Source of the DNA: Pedobacter glucosidilyticus DSM 23534
GTDB lineage: Bacteria > Bacteroidota > Bacteroidia > Sphingobacteriales > Sphingobacteriaceae
Assembly (NCBI RefSeq): GCF_000425145.1
Contig: NZ_AULF01000003.1
Location: 124,001-188,000, forward strand
Reading direction: 5' to 3'
Length of the DNA: 64,000 nucleotides
Made by a program: the position numbers and the translations under genes
The notes under the pieces: generated by a model
The model's database searches: none
The model's input: the letters and a program-made list of their open reading frames with translations, nothing else
Told to the model about the DNA's origin: nothing
Shown here: positions 10,801 to 20,700 of the stretch, in pieces
How positions within the stretch are numbered: position 1 is the stretch's first letter
Layout: each line of letters starts with the position of its first letter

Positions 10801-10909
10801 AACCATCTTCGGATGATGTAACTGTACCAGACACTACTGTCTCTTGTCCTATCGCATGAAGCGTAGCCAAAAGAAGTAAAATTAGCACTGAAAACAAGTT
10901 TTTTTTCAT
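7862..10909 (-). CDS. SusC/RagA TonB-dependent outer-membrane transporter (SusC2)
   Basis: Outer-membrane TonB-dependent importer, 1015 residues with start at 10909 (MKKNLFSVLILLLLATLHAIGQ signal); a longer frame to 10993 adds 28 residues before the signal and is rejected. Order: signal, carboxypeptidase-regulatory-like domain (about 25-100, GVSVQIKSSGQGTQTNAEGKF), plug with the SusC signature QPLFVIDGIPVSN (about 186-198) and ADINPDDIESMTILKGPAAS, then a 22-strand barrel ending in YLGLNVTF. No N-terminal STN domain is present, so it is not expected to signal to an anti-sigma factor itself. SusD2 follows at once. The upstream gap holds two candidate operator copies. Confidence 0.95.
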   Translation of the reverse strand: MKKNLFSVLILLLLATLHAIGQETVVSGTVTSSEDGLVLPGVSVQIKSSGQGTQTNAEGKFTLRVKANDVLVFSYLGYVSQELAINNQTNINVSLKQDNKALNEVVVTALGVKQNKRSLGYSVQEITSQDITSTNQANPLNALKGKVVGVQITGSGGAAGAGTRVQVRGINSLSPSADNQPLFVIDGIPVSNATDNFGADNFQTPNRIADINPDDIESMTILKGPAASVLYGLRAANGAVVITTKSGKSGRTEVSYRTSYSFDDVANTPPIQTRYGNGNNGALASNVNTWGPPIAPGTAVYNPYDLYFKTGHQLQNSVTLSGGNDKANYYTSFSNFDQTGVTPNSEYGRTSVKMAGTYRASDKLKFDASANYVNSGGTNPRTGISSGAIFYLMRHTNTVNPADYLNPDGSQKVYNAAIDNPFYFSENSFLTDKVNRIIGNTGVDYSPNNWLNFNYKVGVDHYTDFRKSYNEVGLLISRLGSMSEQRIGYSEINSNFLARATKQINEDFSATFLLGHSYTAIKRSSLSTNGSQAVVPGLESINNYVVYTTASANPQRNIIGVFGDLKLAYKNQLFLDLTARNDWSSTLPRDNRSFFYPSASLAYIFTDALNLSKESFLSFGKLRASYAEVGKDADPYQIGVYYSTLQAFSGVSGINRNITFGSETLRPERTKGLEFGTELRFFKDKITLDANYAITNSVDQIVPVPVSYASGFDLFVTNAGEIRNNSLEFLLTANIISNKDFKWNLNANWSQTKGRVLSMPEGVNEITFNPESPWNKQIIKRGGRPGDWYGWPYRRVTDDPTGVNNGKLLIGNDGFPIVPQPLSENYLIGNAFPDWIGGLGSSFSYKNFDFSFQFNFRKGGFVNDISKWQRYITGIGAETELRNAVVVFNGVRNVGTPTAPQYVVNETPVTIDQNFYNNAFQYRLAPENNGFQDGSWIRLQNISLGYRLPKSLLPNSSFVKSASLSVTANNLWVTTPFVGFDPESSTYGAASNAVGYVGTGIPTTRNIYLGLNVTF

Positions 10910-10978
10910 ACAATCTTTTTTAAGTTGAACGTATTGGGTAATATTAGCACTTAGATGATTATTAAATATAAAAATAAA

Positions 10979-11025
10979 TGCGCAAAAACGCAATTTTTTT
11001 TAAAAAAAACGCATAAAAACGCATC
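10979..11025 (-). promoter_or_regulatory. Candidate operators upstream of SusC2
   Basis: TGCGCAAAAACGCAA (10980-10994) and ACGCATAAAAACGCAT (11009-11024) lie 71-115 bases ahead of the SusC2 start, separated by an A/T run. Both carry the ACGCA core in paired spacing; the second abuts the stop codon of the upstream GHL10 gene. They resemble the sites at 20.9, 24.5 and 5.85 kb. Function inferred from recurrence. Confidence 0.5.
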
Positions 11026-12532
11026 ACTTATTTATAATATTAGACGGTTTACTTTCTCTGTTATTAAAATTTAAGGCTGTTAAGATGTATTGATGTTTCT
11101 TACGCTTATTAATGTGAAGTTCTATTTGATTAGCTGGAGCCCAAATAACTTTAATAATTTTTGCCGGATTACCCAGATCAATTTCTTCTTTCTTATCAAA
11201 CTGATACAATACATATTTTCTTACTGATGATGAAACACCCATTTGATTTGCAGACTTCCAACTCAATATAATTTTACCTTTTTCCTTTTTTGCTATAAGA
11301 TGCTCCGGTGCCGAAGGCGCAGTATCACTTAACCATGTCATTACTGGTGGTATAGCTTTATATTTATAAAAATTTTGCCTTAAAGAGTCTTGAAAACCTC
11401 CGAGGTTATGGGTTACAGACTTAGAACTAAAAAAAACGCTCCCTTGTATATGAGGATTATTTCTTAAATATCTGATTTGATTAGGCATTTGTTGCTTATC
11501 ATTCCAACCATTTTTATCTTCTACTAAACGGTAAACCCCATGTCCTATGTAGACATGCTTACCAAAAGCATTTTTAGCCCACCAATCTACCAACTTCTCA
11601 TAAGCAGCTGGTGCATAGTTAAATGGAAAATATATTTGAGGGTTGATATAATCTATCCAACCTTGTTGTAACCATTTTTTACTGTCAGCATATAGTTGGC
11701 TATAATGTTGAAAACCTGTAGTTTCTGAACCTTGGGGATCCTCTTTCATATTTCTGTATATCCCAGACGGAGAAATACCAAACTTTAGATAGGGCTGAAT
11801 AGCCCTTAAACTATCAGATACTTGTTTAATCAATAGGTCAACATTATCTCGTCTCCAATCATCTATCGTCATTATCCCTCTAGGGTATGCTTTAAAAGTC
11901 AAGCTATCAGGCATGGCTTGCTTATCTGGATATGGATAGAAATAATCATCAAAATGCACCCCATCTACATCATAATTTCTTACCACATTGGTGATAATTT
12001 TAGTGATATAGTCTCTTACTTCGGGTAAACCTGGATTAAAATATTTCTTTGTACCATAGGTAAAAAACCAATCAGGCTTTTTATAAAGTAAATGATTGGA
12101 AGATACGTTAGCCGTATCTAAATCATTTGTTGCTCTGTAAGGATTAAACCATGCATGTAATTCCATACCCCTCTTATGTGCTTCTGCTATAGCAAAAGCC
12201 AATGGATCATAAAATGGCTCTGGAGCAAGCCCTTGTTTACCAGACAAAAACATGGTCCAGGGCTCGTTACTTTTAGCATAAAGCGCATCTGCTGATGGTC
12301 TTACTTGTAAAAAAATAGCATTCATGCCATTTTTTTCATGCTCATCAAATAGTTTAATTAATTCTTCCTGCTGTGAAGAAGAGTGAAGTCCTGGTTTTGA
12401 AGGCCAGTCAATATTCTTAACTGTTGCAACCCAAACAGCTCTAAACTCTGTTTTAGGTGTTTGCTGTGCAACTAATTTACCACCTAATAAAAAGAAAAGT
12501 ATAGGCAATAGCAGGTTATACCTTTTGTTCAT
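11024..12532 (-). CDS. GHL10-type glycosidase (DUF187, YngK-like), exported
   Basis: Exported TIM-barrel glycosidase-like protein, 502 residues. A signal peptide (MNKRYNLLLPILFFLLGGKLVAQ) is followed by the family opening EFRAVWVATVKNIDWPS, NAIFLQVRPSADALY, GMELHAWFNPYRA and VDGVHFDDYFYPYP (about 193-206), which carries acidic residues at the barrel mouth; WIDYINPQIYFPF is the strand-7 motif. The C-terminal 110 residues look like a fibronectin-type beta domain. Family members occur with murein-recycling genes, but the exact bond cleaved is not settled by sequence. It lacks the T9SS tail of its paralogue at 22.7 kb, with which it shares all these motifs, so the two may act in different compartments. 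Confidence 0.88.
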   Translation of the reverse strand: MNKRYNLLLPILFFLLGGKLVAQQTPKTEFRAVWVATVKNIDWPSKPGLHSSSQQEELIKLFDEHEKNGMNAIFLQVRPSADALYAKSNEPWTMFLSGKQGLAPEPFYDPLAFAIAEAHKRGMELHAWFNPYRATNDLDTANVSSNHLLYKKPDWFFTYGTKKYFNPGLPEVRDYITKIITNVVRNYDVDGVHFDDYFYPYPDKQAMPDSLTFKAYPRGIMTIDDWRRDNVDLLIKQVSDSLRAIQPYLKFGISPSGIYRNMKEDPQGSETTGFQHYSQLYADSKKWLQQGWIDYINPQIYFPFNYAPAAYEKLVDWWAKNAFGKHVYIGHGVYRLVEDKNGWNDKQQMPNQIRYLRNNPHIQGSVFFSSKSVTHNLGGFQDSLRQNFYKYKAIPPVMTWLSDTAPSAPEHLIAKKEKGKIILSWKSANQMGVSSSVRKYVLYQFDKKEEIDLGNPAKIIKVIWAPANQIELHINKRKKHQYILTALNFNNRESKPSNIINK

Positions 12533-12545
12533 AAAAAGTTTTTTT

Positions 12546-12694
12546 TTAAAAGGCTGTCTCCAATCAGTACTCTTTGCATCAGGCGGAGCACCTGCTTTAG
12601 GTAAGCAGGGAGTCGAAGCCTTTTCTGAGCGAATTAGATAACATCTAAAATCTGTTCCAATCAGGACAAATACGATTTTTGGAGACAGCCTCTT
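12546..12694. repeat. Interspersed intergenic repeat with 11-bp terminal inverted repeats
   Basis: AGGCTGTCTCC (12551-12561) and its exact reverse complement GGAGACAGCCT (12680-12690) bracket about 140 bases that contain an internal hairpin around GCAGG/CCTGC. Read on the minus strand, the blocks GCTGTC, AAAAATC, ATTTGTC and ATTG occur in the same order as at 54,907-54,940, so the two loci belong to one family. It lies between the GH18 and GHL10 genes and may act as an mRNA stem-loop inside the transcript. Confidence 0.6.
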
Positions 12695-12719
12695 TAAATA
12701 ATAAAGATTTTGTTAAGGT

Positions 12720-13766
12720 TTAGTAAGTTCTGCCTATAGCATCATTTGCAGCTTTTAACAGAGATTTATCACCATTTATATCCTGATAAAATTCCCAAAA
12801 CATAATTCCATTAGCATTATTTTTTGCCATTTGTGCTTTTTGTTTCACAGTAGGGATACCATTATAATAATAGGTTATACCATCAGAATTAGTAAAAGAA
12901 TTAGCGTCAGGATCAGCACCAAGACGTATCAAATCTCTAAAGGTTAAAGCGGCATTCGCTGCATTTTTACCGTAAGCAGGTATACCTACTACAGCTTTTT
13001 CTTTAGGGATACCTTTTTGGTTTAACCAGTAATTGATAACATCCTCAGTAAGTACCAATGAAGCATGGTTAGGATTTCCCTTATAACCAGCGCCATCATA
13101 AGCCATAAGATTAATAAAATCCATAGCCTCTACAGCTCCAAGGGTAATACCATCTCTAATTCCACCAGGAAAAACACCTGCAGTAACCGCTGCACTTAAA
13201 TATTTATGCCAAGCGTGTAGTTCTGTAGAAAGCTCTCTCATGAAACTTTCATAAGTAATGTGTTGCCCTTTATCTGCTGTAGGGTATTCCCAGTCGATAT
13301 CTATACCATCAAGGTCATTAACAACCGCAAAATCTACGATATTCTTTATAAAGACCGACCTTAATGCAGGGTCTTTTACAATATTTTCATAAATCTGCTT
13401 TTCTGCGGCTGATACTCCAGCTATAGAAACACCAAACTTTACCCCATTTTCTTTAGCTAATTTTTTCATTTTCTCAAAATTAGCCGGACGAGCTATAGCT
13501 TTAAGTGTACCATTTGCATTTGGATAAGCAAAGGCAAAATGTAAATGGGTGATCATTTTAAACTTAGCTAATTCTATAGAATCTGGTTCTCTGCCTTCGG
13601 CATAATAAGCTACAACTTTAAAATTTCTATCTGACACATAAGGAGTTGTAGGTTTCTCTCTCACGGCTCCAGTATTATAACCGTCAGGAACTATAGCTAC
13701 CTCTTTCTGACAAGCCTGAATGGTTATCAGGACTAAAAAATAGATATAAAATACTTTTTTCATCAT
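12720..13766 (-). CDS. GH18-family glycosidase lipoprotein
   Basis: Predicted surface lipoprotein of 348 residues. The signal MMKKVFYIYFLVLITIQAC ends at Cys19. A GH18 barrel follows: VAYYAEGREPD (about 52-62), ITHLHFAFAYP and the catalytic DGIDIDWEY (153-161) with general acid Glu160, the DxxDxDxE motif intact; FINLMAYDGAG supplies the second substrate-contact motif and NGIMFWEFYQD the C-terminal Trp strand. GH18 includes chitinases and endo-N-acetylglucosaminidases; cleavage of GlcNAc-containing glycan strands fits the murQ/NagZ context, but chitin or glycoprotein cannot be excluded. Cotranscribed with the lipoproteins upstream; a hairpin lies in the gap before it. Confidence 0.9.
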   Translation of the reverse strand: MMKKVFYIYFLVLITIQACQKEVAIVPDGYNTGAVREKPTTPYVSDRNFKVVAYYAEGREPDSIELAKFKMITHLHFAFAYPNANGTLKAIARPANFEKMKKLAKENGVKFGVSIAGVSAAEKQIYENIVKDPALRSVFIKNIVDFAVVNDLDGIDIDWEYPTADKGQHITYESFMRELSTELHAWHKYLSAAVTAGVFPGGIRDGITLGAVEAMDFINLMAYDGAGYKGNPNHASLVLTEDVINYWLNQKGIPKEKAVVGIPAYGKNAANAALTFRDLIRLGADPDANSFTNSDGITYYYNGIPTVKQKAQMAKNNANGIMFWEFYQDINGDKSLLKAANDAIGRTY

Positions 13767-13777
13767 TCTAAATTTTT

Positions 13778-13809
13778 AGAAGACTGCCCTTAAAAAAAGG
13801 ACAGTCTTA
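13778..13809 (-). other. Stem-loop inside the SusC1 operon
   Basis: AAGACTG (13780-13786) pairs with CAGTCTT (13802-13808), extended by CCTT/AAGG after one mismatch, leaving an A-rich loop. It lies between the PKD lipoprotein and GH18 genes. No U-run follows in the direction of transcription, so it is more likely an mRNA-stabilising or processing hairpin than a strong terminator. Confidence 0.5.
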
Positions 13810-13817
13810 ATATTCAT

Positions 13818-15452
13818 TTATCTTCTAACATTGTCTATAGCAATACCATAAGGTGCATAACCTCTGGTAGCTGGTATAAAGGCTGGGGCAGTACTACCAT
13901 CCAAAGGATATATTTTCACACCTGAGTTTACTGCAGGATTATTTCTAATTGTAGGGGCGTTAGGATCACCTGATATATCCAAATCGCTACGGTATCCATA
14001 ATATAAATACCCTCCAGTTGGTAAACTGGCATCTAAATTTAATGCTAAACCAGTTATGTAAACCCATTCATTTGCAGAACCTTCTTGTGAAAAAGCATTT
14101 GCTGCTACTTGCATACTTGGGCCATTATCAATAGCTACTACATTGTTACCATCAAGATCTGCTCTGTACAAACCATAAGCCCCAACATTAACAGCAAAAT
14201 AAATCTTACCATGCACTTGGTCTACTACAAATGATCTGATGGCATAATTCATAATGTTTCCACCTAATGGTGCAATGAAGTTTCCAGCTGTACTAAATCT
14301 CCAGATTCCTTTTCCTGTTGTACCGGTTTTAGAAAGCCAAAGCTCATTATTTACAAATTTTATATCACCATCAAAATAAGTAGCAGTTGATACGCCAGCA
14401 TTTGCTGCAGTTAGAGCAAATCTTGATAGTGGATACTGTGCATCCACAGCGTTAAGAGGTACTGTTCTTACCCCACCGTTTCGTTCTGTAAACCAAATAT
14501 TTCCGCTATTATCAAAAGTATGCATCCATGGATCATTTCTATAATCAACAACTTGTGGTGCAGGAGGTGCTACAAAGTTGGAAGACCTGGTTAAAATTAC
14601 CGGATTAGAACCATTAATATCATAAGAAGTAATATTCCCATCAGGGGCTGCATTTACACCTGAACTAAACCTTAATCCTTTACCTGTCTCTACAACATAA
14701 ATTCTGTTATTAAAAACACTCATAGATAATGGGTGTAAAGTTGTAGCAATATTAGTTTGTTGAACAACTGCGTTTTGCGCAAAACTTAGTCTATAAATCC
14801 TCTGGGTAATGGCATCTGTAAAATACAAGCTTCTTGCCAGCTCACCTTTTACTTCAATAATCCTGGTTACCGTTAGTATTTCTTCACCATCATTAACAGT
14901 TAATGTTATGGTATGAAGACCCTCTCTTTCAAAAGCAACAGTTGGATTTTGTTCATTTGAAACTAAACCTGGCTCATCAAAATCCCATGAGAATGTAATA
15001 TCTCTATCTGGAAATTTAAAGGCAGAAGCCTGAAATTCGTAATCATTAAACACCTCTATATTGGCTGGAGCTGTAATAACTGGGGTTCTCTTTCTTACAA
15101 CAAGCTCTCTAACCAAAGAATCCACCCTACCATCTTGCCAAGCTGTTAAGGTTACTTTATAGGTGCCTGGCAGTTCGTACACTATAGTATCAGGCACAAT
15201 CTTGGTACTAGAAGATATATCTTGTAGCCCTTCATTAGTTAAAATTTTACCCTGCGGAAAGTTCCATAAAAACCTTTCTGAAAACCTTGAACGGTTTGTT
15301 AAAATAAGTTTGGTTGGAGCGGTGATATTACCCTGAGGAAAATCAAAATAAACATCAAATTCTCCCGTGGGCTCAATTCTGCTGATTTCATCTTGCTTGC
15401 AAGCTCCTGCAAACAAAAAAACCGCCATTAAATACAATAAATATTTTTTCAT
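13818..15452 (-). CDS. PKD-domain surface lipoprotein with C-terminal propeller-like region
   Basis: 544-residue lipoprotein (signal MKKYLLYLMAVFLFAGAC, Cys18). Two PKD-like Ig domains follow: about 30-122, with FLWNFPQG and PGTYKVTLTAWQDG, and about 123-202, with FSWDFDEP and EGLHTITLTVNDGE. From about 210 the sequence has repeated IYxxDxxGNN-type strands (YFTDAITQRIYRL, IYFAVNVGAYGLYRADLDG), suggesting a beta-propeller. No catalytic motif is recognised. It sits between a small lipoprotein (11 bases upstream) and GH18, the place where PULs usually encode SusE/SusF-like surface glycan-binding proteins; that role is an inference. Confidence 0.75.
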   Translation of the reverse strand: MKKYLLYLMAVFLFAGACKQDEISRIEPTGEFDVYFDFPQGNITAPTKLILTNRSRFSERFLWNFPQGKILTNEGLQDISSSTKIVPDTIVYELPGTYKVTLTAWQDGRVDSLVRELVVRKRTPVITAPANIEVFNDYEFQASAFKFPDRDITFSWDFDEPGLVSNEQNPTVAFEREGLHTITLTVNDGEEILTVTRIIEVKGELARSLYFTDAITQRIYRLSFAQNAVVQQTNIATTLHPLSMSVFNNRIYVVETGKGLRFSSGVNAAPDGNITSYDINGSNPVILTRSSNFVAPPAPQVVDYRNDPWMHTFDNSGNIWFTERNGGVRTVPLNAVDAQYPLSRFALTAANAGVSTATYFDGDIKFVNNELWLSKTGTTGKGIWRFSTAGNFIAPLGGNIMNYAIRSFVVDQVHGKIYFAVNVGAYGLYRADLDGNNVVAIDNGPSMQVAANAFSQEGSANEWVYITGLALNLDASLPTGGYLYYGYRSDLDISGDPNAPTIRNNPAVNSGVKIYPLDGSTAPAFIPATRGYAPYGIAIDNVRR

Positions 15453-15463
15453 CTTTAATATGT

Positions 15464-16228
15464 CTAATATTTAGCCTGAAAAACTGTTAATACTTCGTTA
15501 AAGGCTTTATTTTGTGAGGTTACCTTTACCTTCAGATTTGTAATCAGCTCTCCTTTTTTAGTTGCCGTCCTCAAAGCATTATTAATCAAAAGCTGCCTGG
15601 TTAAGTTAGCGTTTAGATTAGCTCTTCCGGCTGCTGTTAAGGAACCACCACTAATATCACTAGTAGGTGCCGTTGGAAATAAAGCTCTATAATCTAAAAC
15701 ATTAATATTTCTACTCAAATGATCTTTCAAAGAGGCAAATCCTTCATCAGAAAGCGCATTGATTAATTCTGCATCCTTAATATCCTGTGGTACAAACTTT
15801 TTATAAACATTTCTGATAACGTAAGCATCGCTAAGTGTTTCGTAAAATTTGTTCAGCTCATTATTCTCGTTTATAATGGTATAGTAGATATTATCTGTTT
15901 CAACAGAATCTACTACAAGATATACGGGTACATCATCCACAAAAGAATTTAAAGTAGTATTATTCAAAACAAGGTTTACTGCATACTTTTCTACTACAGT
16001 TTCAGAAAATTCTACTTTATCAATAATGTCATTAATATGCCATGTAGAGGCTGTAAGAATAATAGAGTCTCCTATTGCGGGTGTTCTGTTATTTAAAGTA
16101 ACTCTTAAAGTTGCTCTGTGGGCATTATTATCAAGTGTATTACCTAAATCTGTAATCGGACTTTCTTTTTTACAGGATAGCAGTCCTAGGGCCAATCCTG
16201 CAATTAAAAATATGTTAATGCATTTCAT
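15464..16228 (-). CDS. PUL-associated lipoprotein, unknown function
   Basis: 254-residue lipoprotein with signal MKCINIFLIAGLALGLLSC (Cys19). The N-terminal half is beta-rich (ATLRVTLNNRT, DKVEFSETVVEKY), and the C-terminal half is helical, with many Asn and Leu. No family recognised. It starts 4 bases after the SusD1 stop, so translation is probably coupled. Position right after SusD suggests an accessory surface binding protein for the same ligand. Confidence 0.7.
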   Translation of the reverse strand: MKCINIFLIAGLALGLLSCKKESPITDLGNTLDNNAHRATLRVTLNNRTPAIGDSIILTASTWHINDIIDKVEFSETVVEKYAVNLVLNNTTLNSFVDDVPVYLVVDSVETDNIYYTIINENNELNKFYETLSDAYVIRNVYKKFVPQDIKDAELINALSDEGFASLKDHLSRNINVLDYRALFPTAPTSDISGGSLTAAGRANLNANLTRQLLINNALRTATKKGELITNLKVKVTSQNKAFNEVLTVFQAKY

Positions 16229-16232
16229 GTCG

Positions 16233-17753
16233 TTAGTTTTTTAATTGTGACTGTTCTGCCCACCACACTGGATTAAATACCCAATCTCTGGCATCTGCAC
16301 CAAATCTTGCAATCTCCTGTGGGTTATAAATATATTCGGTTTGTCTATCGTACGGAAGTCTTTGAATCCATCTTCCTTGCCATTCTGCAAGCGCATTTCT
16401 TGGATAATAGATTCCCGGATAAGCTGTTGTACTATATCCATACCTACGCATATCTACCCAAGTTTCTCCTTGAAGATACATGGCAACATATTTTTGCATC
16501 ATGATATCACTGATTTTTAATACAGTAGGATCTGAAACTACTTTAGATGTAGTCATATATGCGGCAATATCAGCATCAGAAACCCCTAATCTTCTTAAGT
16601 TAGTTTCTATACCTAGCTCATAAGCTGCGTGTGCTGCCTCAAGATTTCCTTTATAAAACAAAGCTTCTGCTTTTATGAAATAAAGCTCTTCCTTTAGGAT
16701 AAATGGCGCAGGAGAATCATTTCTTGTCCAAAAACCATTATACAAGTTCGCAAAATCTGCCATGGTAGTTCCTGTTGGTAAACCCAGCGTAGACAAACCT
16801 TCTGAAGCTCTAGCAGCTAAATACCTGTTATTGGCTCCTGGCGTTGTAAGTTTAAACAATCTAGGATCGTAAGTTAAACCGGCTTCATTTAATGTTAAAT
16901 AATTCATTAAAAAATCGGTATGCATAGATTCCACCAATACATTTCTTATATCAGCGAAGTTAAATTCAGGACTTGCAACTTGTGGGCCCCATAAATTCAT
17001 TTCCCATTCTCTGGTAGCACCAGCTGGATATTTGTATATCGCATCATCAAAATTTGCTAATGCATCATCTACAGTGGTAATTAAACGATCGTATCCATTA
17101 TCAAAATTTGCTGTATGCAAATACATTCTAGCTTTTACTGCTTTTGCAAAAGCAGCCCATTTTCTCAAGTCGCCACTAAAAATTAAATCGGAAGTAGCAT
17201 TCATAGGTCTATCAGAAGGACTCGCTTTTTCAAGATCAGCCAAACCTTCATTCAATAAGCTTTCAATACCTGCATATACTTGTTGTTGCGGATCGTAAAC
17301 AGGATTGAAACTCGCACTATAAGCCTGAGAATAAGGCATATCTCCAAAAGAATCTGTTGCAGTAAGGTAAGAGTAAGCTAACATAATTTTAGCTACACCT
17401 AAATAATTAAATGAGCCCTCTCTTTGTGCAGTTTCAATTAAGCCTCTACAATTACTTCCAACATCAAAATAATGCCATCTCCATGCGCCTAAACGGGTAA
17501 TGGCGTTATAATCTAATTGAGACTCGATTCTTGTATTTGATAATCTTGTAGTAAGGTAAAAAGAGTGATAACTAGCAAAACGAGCATGTGAATAATTGTG
17601 ATAGGCCATATTTCCTAAAATGGCTGGTAACCTTAAATTAGATGGTGAGGTTACCGGGTTTACTGGATTTACATTAATATCGAGTTTAGAACACGATGTT
17701 AATAGAAATACCGCCAGTAATATCGAAAATGTTTTAAAAATATTTTTCATCAT
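16233..17753 (-). CDS. SusD/RagB-type outer-membrane lipoprotein (SusD1)
   Basis: 506-residue SusD-like_2 protein. Lipoprotein signal to Cys21 (LLTSCSK), then LDINVNPVNP as in SusD2. Family blocks include LIETAQREGSFNYLGVAKIMLAY-type helices, FILKEELYFIKAEALF (about 349-364) and GETWVDMRRYGYSTT near the C-terminus. It begins 8 bases after SusC1. The protein is clearly paralogous to SusD2 but diverged, suggesting that the two SusCD pairs take up different products, for example glycan strands versus smaller muropeptides. Confidence 0.93.
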   Translation of the reverse strand: MMKNIFKTFSILLAVFLLTSCSKLDINVNPVNPVTSPSNLRLPAILGNMAYHNYSHARFASYHSFYLTTRLSNTRIESQLDYNAITRLGAWRWHYFDVGSNCRGLIETAQREGSFNYLGVAKIMLAYSYLTATDSFGDMPYSQAYSASFNPVYDPQQQVYAGIESLLNEGLADLEKASPSDRPMNATSDLIFSGDLRKWAAFAKAVKARMYLHTANFDNGYDRLITTVDDALANFDDAIYKYPAGATREWEMNLWGPQVASPEFNFADIRNVLVESMHTDFLMNYLTLNEAGLTYDPRLFKLTTPGANNRYLAARASEGLSTLGLPTGTTMADFANLYNGFWTRNDSPAPFILKEELYFIKAEALFYKGNLEAAHAAYELGIETNLRRLGVSDADIAAYMTTSKVVSDPTVLKISDIMMQKYVAMYLQGETWVDMRRYGYSTTAYPGIYYPRNALAEWQGRWIQRLPYDRQTEYIYNPQEIARFGADARDWVFNPVWWAEQSQLKN

Positions 17754-17760
17754 TCTTTGA

Positions 17761-20700
17761 TTAAAATCCTACAGTTACTCCTAATGAAAATGTTCTTGAC
17801 AAAGGAATATTTCCAAAATCAACTCCCATGGTACTTCCCCCTCCGCCTCCGGCATTAGGTCCTGCACTATTTACTTCCGGATCACCTCCGCTATAATTGG
17901 TAATTAAAATTGGATTTTGAGCTGATGCTTCAAAGCTTAATCTTCCTACTTTAAGTCTTTCTGCCATTTTTTTAGGTACACTATAACCCAAAGTAATGTA
18001 TCTAACTCTGGCCCAGTTTACGGTCTCTATAAAATTAGTTCCAACAGGTGTGTATCTATTCGTGAAAAACGCAAAATCTAATGCTACTTCTCTGGTATTT
18101 TTGATAAAAGAACCATCTGCTTGCTGTACAACTCCGTTAAAAACATACATTTTATCTCTGTACACACCAATATCTTCTGCTAATCCTCTAGAAACCATCC
18201 CTAACCGTGTGGCGTTATATACATCACCCCCAAAACGGAAGTCCCATAAGAATGATAGGGTAAATGCTTTGTAATTAAATTTATTTAATAAACCTAAGTT
18301 TAATTTTGGCTCTCTGTTACCAATATATAGTTGTGAACTTTGTGAGTTAATAACCGGATAACCTGTATTATCTATAATGGTAAATCCGTCTTCATTTTTA
18401 AGATAATCGGTACCAATAATACCTAATACAGGCATATCAATCATAGACCCTGCGATAGCAGCTGTATAAGGTTGGCCAAATGTATAAGGGAATACTGTAA
18501 TTTGACCTGGGAATTCTAGCATTTTAGACCTGTTTCTCCAACCATTTAAGGTAACGTCCCAATTAAAGTTCTTACCTTTTATCGGGCTACCGTTTAATGA
18601 AACTTCAACCCCTCTGTTTCTTAACCTACCTGCATTAAAAGCTTTAATAACAAAACCCGTTGTTAGTGGTACTCTGGCAGTAACAATTTGATTGCTACTT
18701 TCTTTATCATAGTATGCAACATCAATCCCTAACCTGTTCTTAAGTATTCTAAATTCAGCTCCATATTCATTCTCAATCGTAGTTTCTGGTAATAAGTCTG
18801 CATTTCCACCGGTAGGATCATTTTGATAACCTCCGCCTACACCCAAAAACTGTCTTAAATTTGTATTTGTTCTGTAAATAGGTGCATCTTTACCAACTTT
18901 TGCATAACTGGCTCTTAATTTACCATACCAAGTACCTCTGTTTTCAAACAACTCTGAAAATGTAAAACTAGCCGAATAAGAAGGTGAATAAAAAGACCTG
19001 TTTTGTTCTGGCAAAGTAGATGTCCAGTCGTTTCTACCCGTTATACCGATAGTTAACATACTTTTGTAATCCAACTTAAAATCACCATAGGTTGCATAGC
19101 GTCTTCTACGCGGAAAAGCCTCTGTAACGGTTAAGTTATTTCTGTCGATGTTGTTAACACTATAAATACCAGGTACAATAAAATTCTCGCCCGAAATGGC
19201 ATTTGTTCTTGATTCAAAATACTCTGATGAACCTCCAAGAATTAAGGTCGCTCTTAAATCTTTAGTGATATTTTTATCGAAAGTACTGTTTAAGATATTG
19301 GTGATAAACTTGTAATTACCTTTATTCTCAAAAAGGCGACCTGTTAATAAACCTGGTGTACCTTCCACTGTGATATTAGAGTAGGTTTGATTGTAGAAAT
19401 CCTGACCTATTCTGTAGGATAGATTTATCCAGTTATTAACTTTATAATCTAAGTTTCCGTTAACAACTATACGTTGGGTGTTTGTATTTCTTGGATTTTT
19501 CATCACATTCCACATAGGTGAAAGGATTAAGGTTTCATCTGAACCTGTGATATCCGAATACTCATAAAAAGGAGAGCCGTTAGGCTGCTCATACCTTAAA
19601 ATGTCATAACGTAATGGATAATTATAAATACTATTTGCATAACCACCTGATGTGCCTCCTACTATACCTTCTTTAATGTTATTAGAAATATAATTGGCAG
19701 ACCCACCTAAACTTAAGTTTTTAGCAAGCTTTGCTGTTCCTTTTAAAAGAAAAGTAATCCTTTCTGAACCTGTGTTTGGGATTATCGAAGAACCATCTCT
19801 ATAATTACCACTCATGTAATAATTGTATTTTTCGGTACCTCCATTAATATTTAAATTGACATCATTTACAAAACCGGTTTCAAAAAAACGATTAATATTA
19901 TCGTAAATAGGCTCATCATATCTAAACTTACGACCCCAAGATGAAGTTGATCTTTCATCAAAAACACCTCCAATACCTGTGGTAAATAACTTTTGCTGAC
20001 CTGGTGTTTTTCCTACAGTTTCTACAAAGCTTTTGTATCCTCCGTTAATTTGTACAGCACCCGTTTTACCTTTTTTAGTAGTGATGATGATAGCTCCAGA
20101 AGCGGCATCTATCCCGTATAACGCTGCTGCTGCCGCTCCTTTTAATATAGAAATATCTTCTATATCCTCTGGATTGAAATCGGCCAGTCGGTTGATGGTA
20201 CCATTTGTAGATGCATTACTTACCCTAATTCCATCTACAATCATTAAAGGCTGGTTGTCCCCGGTTAGGGATGAAACACCTCTTAAAATAATTTCTGATG
20301 GTAAACCAGGAGATCCTCCTGACGAGGTAATTTGCGCACCAGCTATTTGCCCTTGTAAACTGTTGATGATATTGGATTGATTAGCATCTCTTAAATCATC
20401 TCCTTTTACGGTTTGAACAGCATAGGTAAGTGTACGTTTATCTCTTTCTATACCTAAAGCTGTTACAACAACTTCACCTAAAACTTTAGTATCGGCACTT
20501 AAAGCTACGTTTATAACGTTAGAAGCGCCTACTGTTCTTTCAGTAGTTTGCATACCTACGAAAGAAAATACTAAAACTGCATTTTCCGGCACAGAAATTT
20601 TATAATTTCCATCTACATTGGTTTGTATGGCTTTTGAAGTCCCCTTTAAAGACACAGCAACACCAGGGAGCGGTTGTCCGTCTCCAGCGTCTGTTACCTT

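Noticed and set aside
20033-20380. Plus-strand open frame opposite SusC1
   Set aside because: It lies wholly within the strongly supported SusC1 gene and encodes no recognisable motif; antisense shadow.
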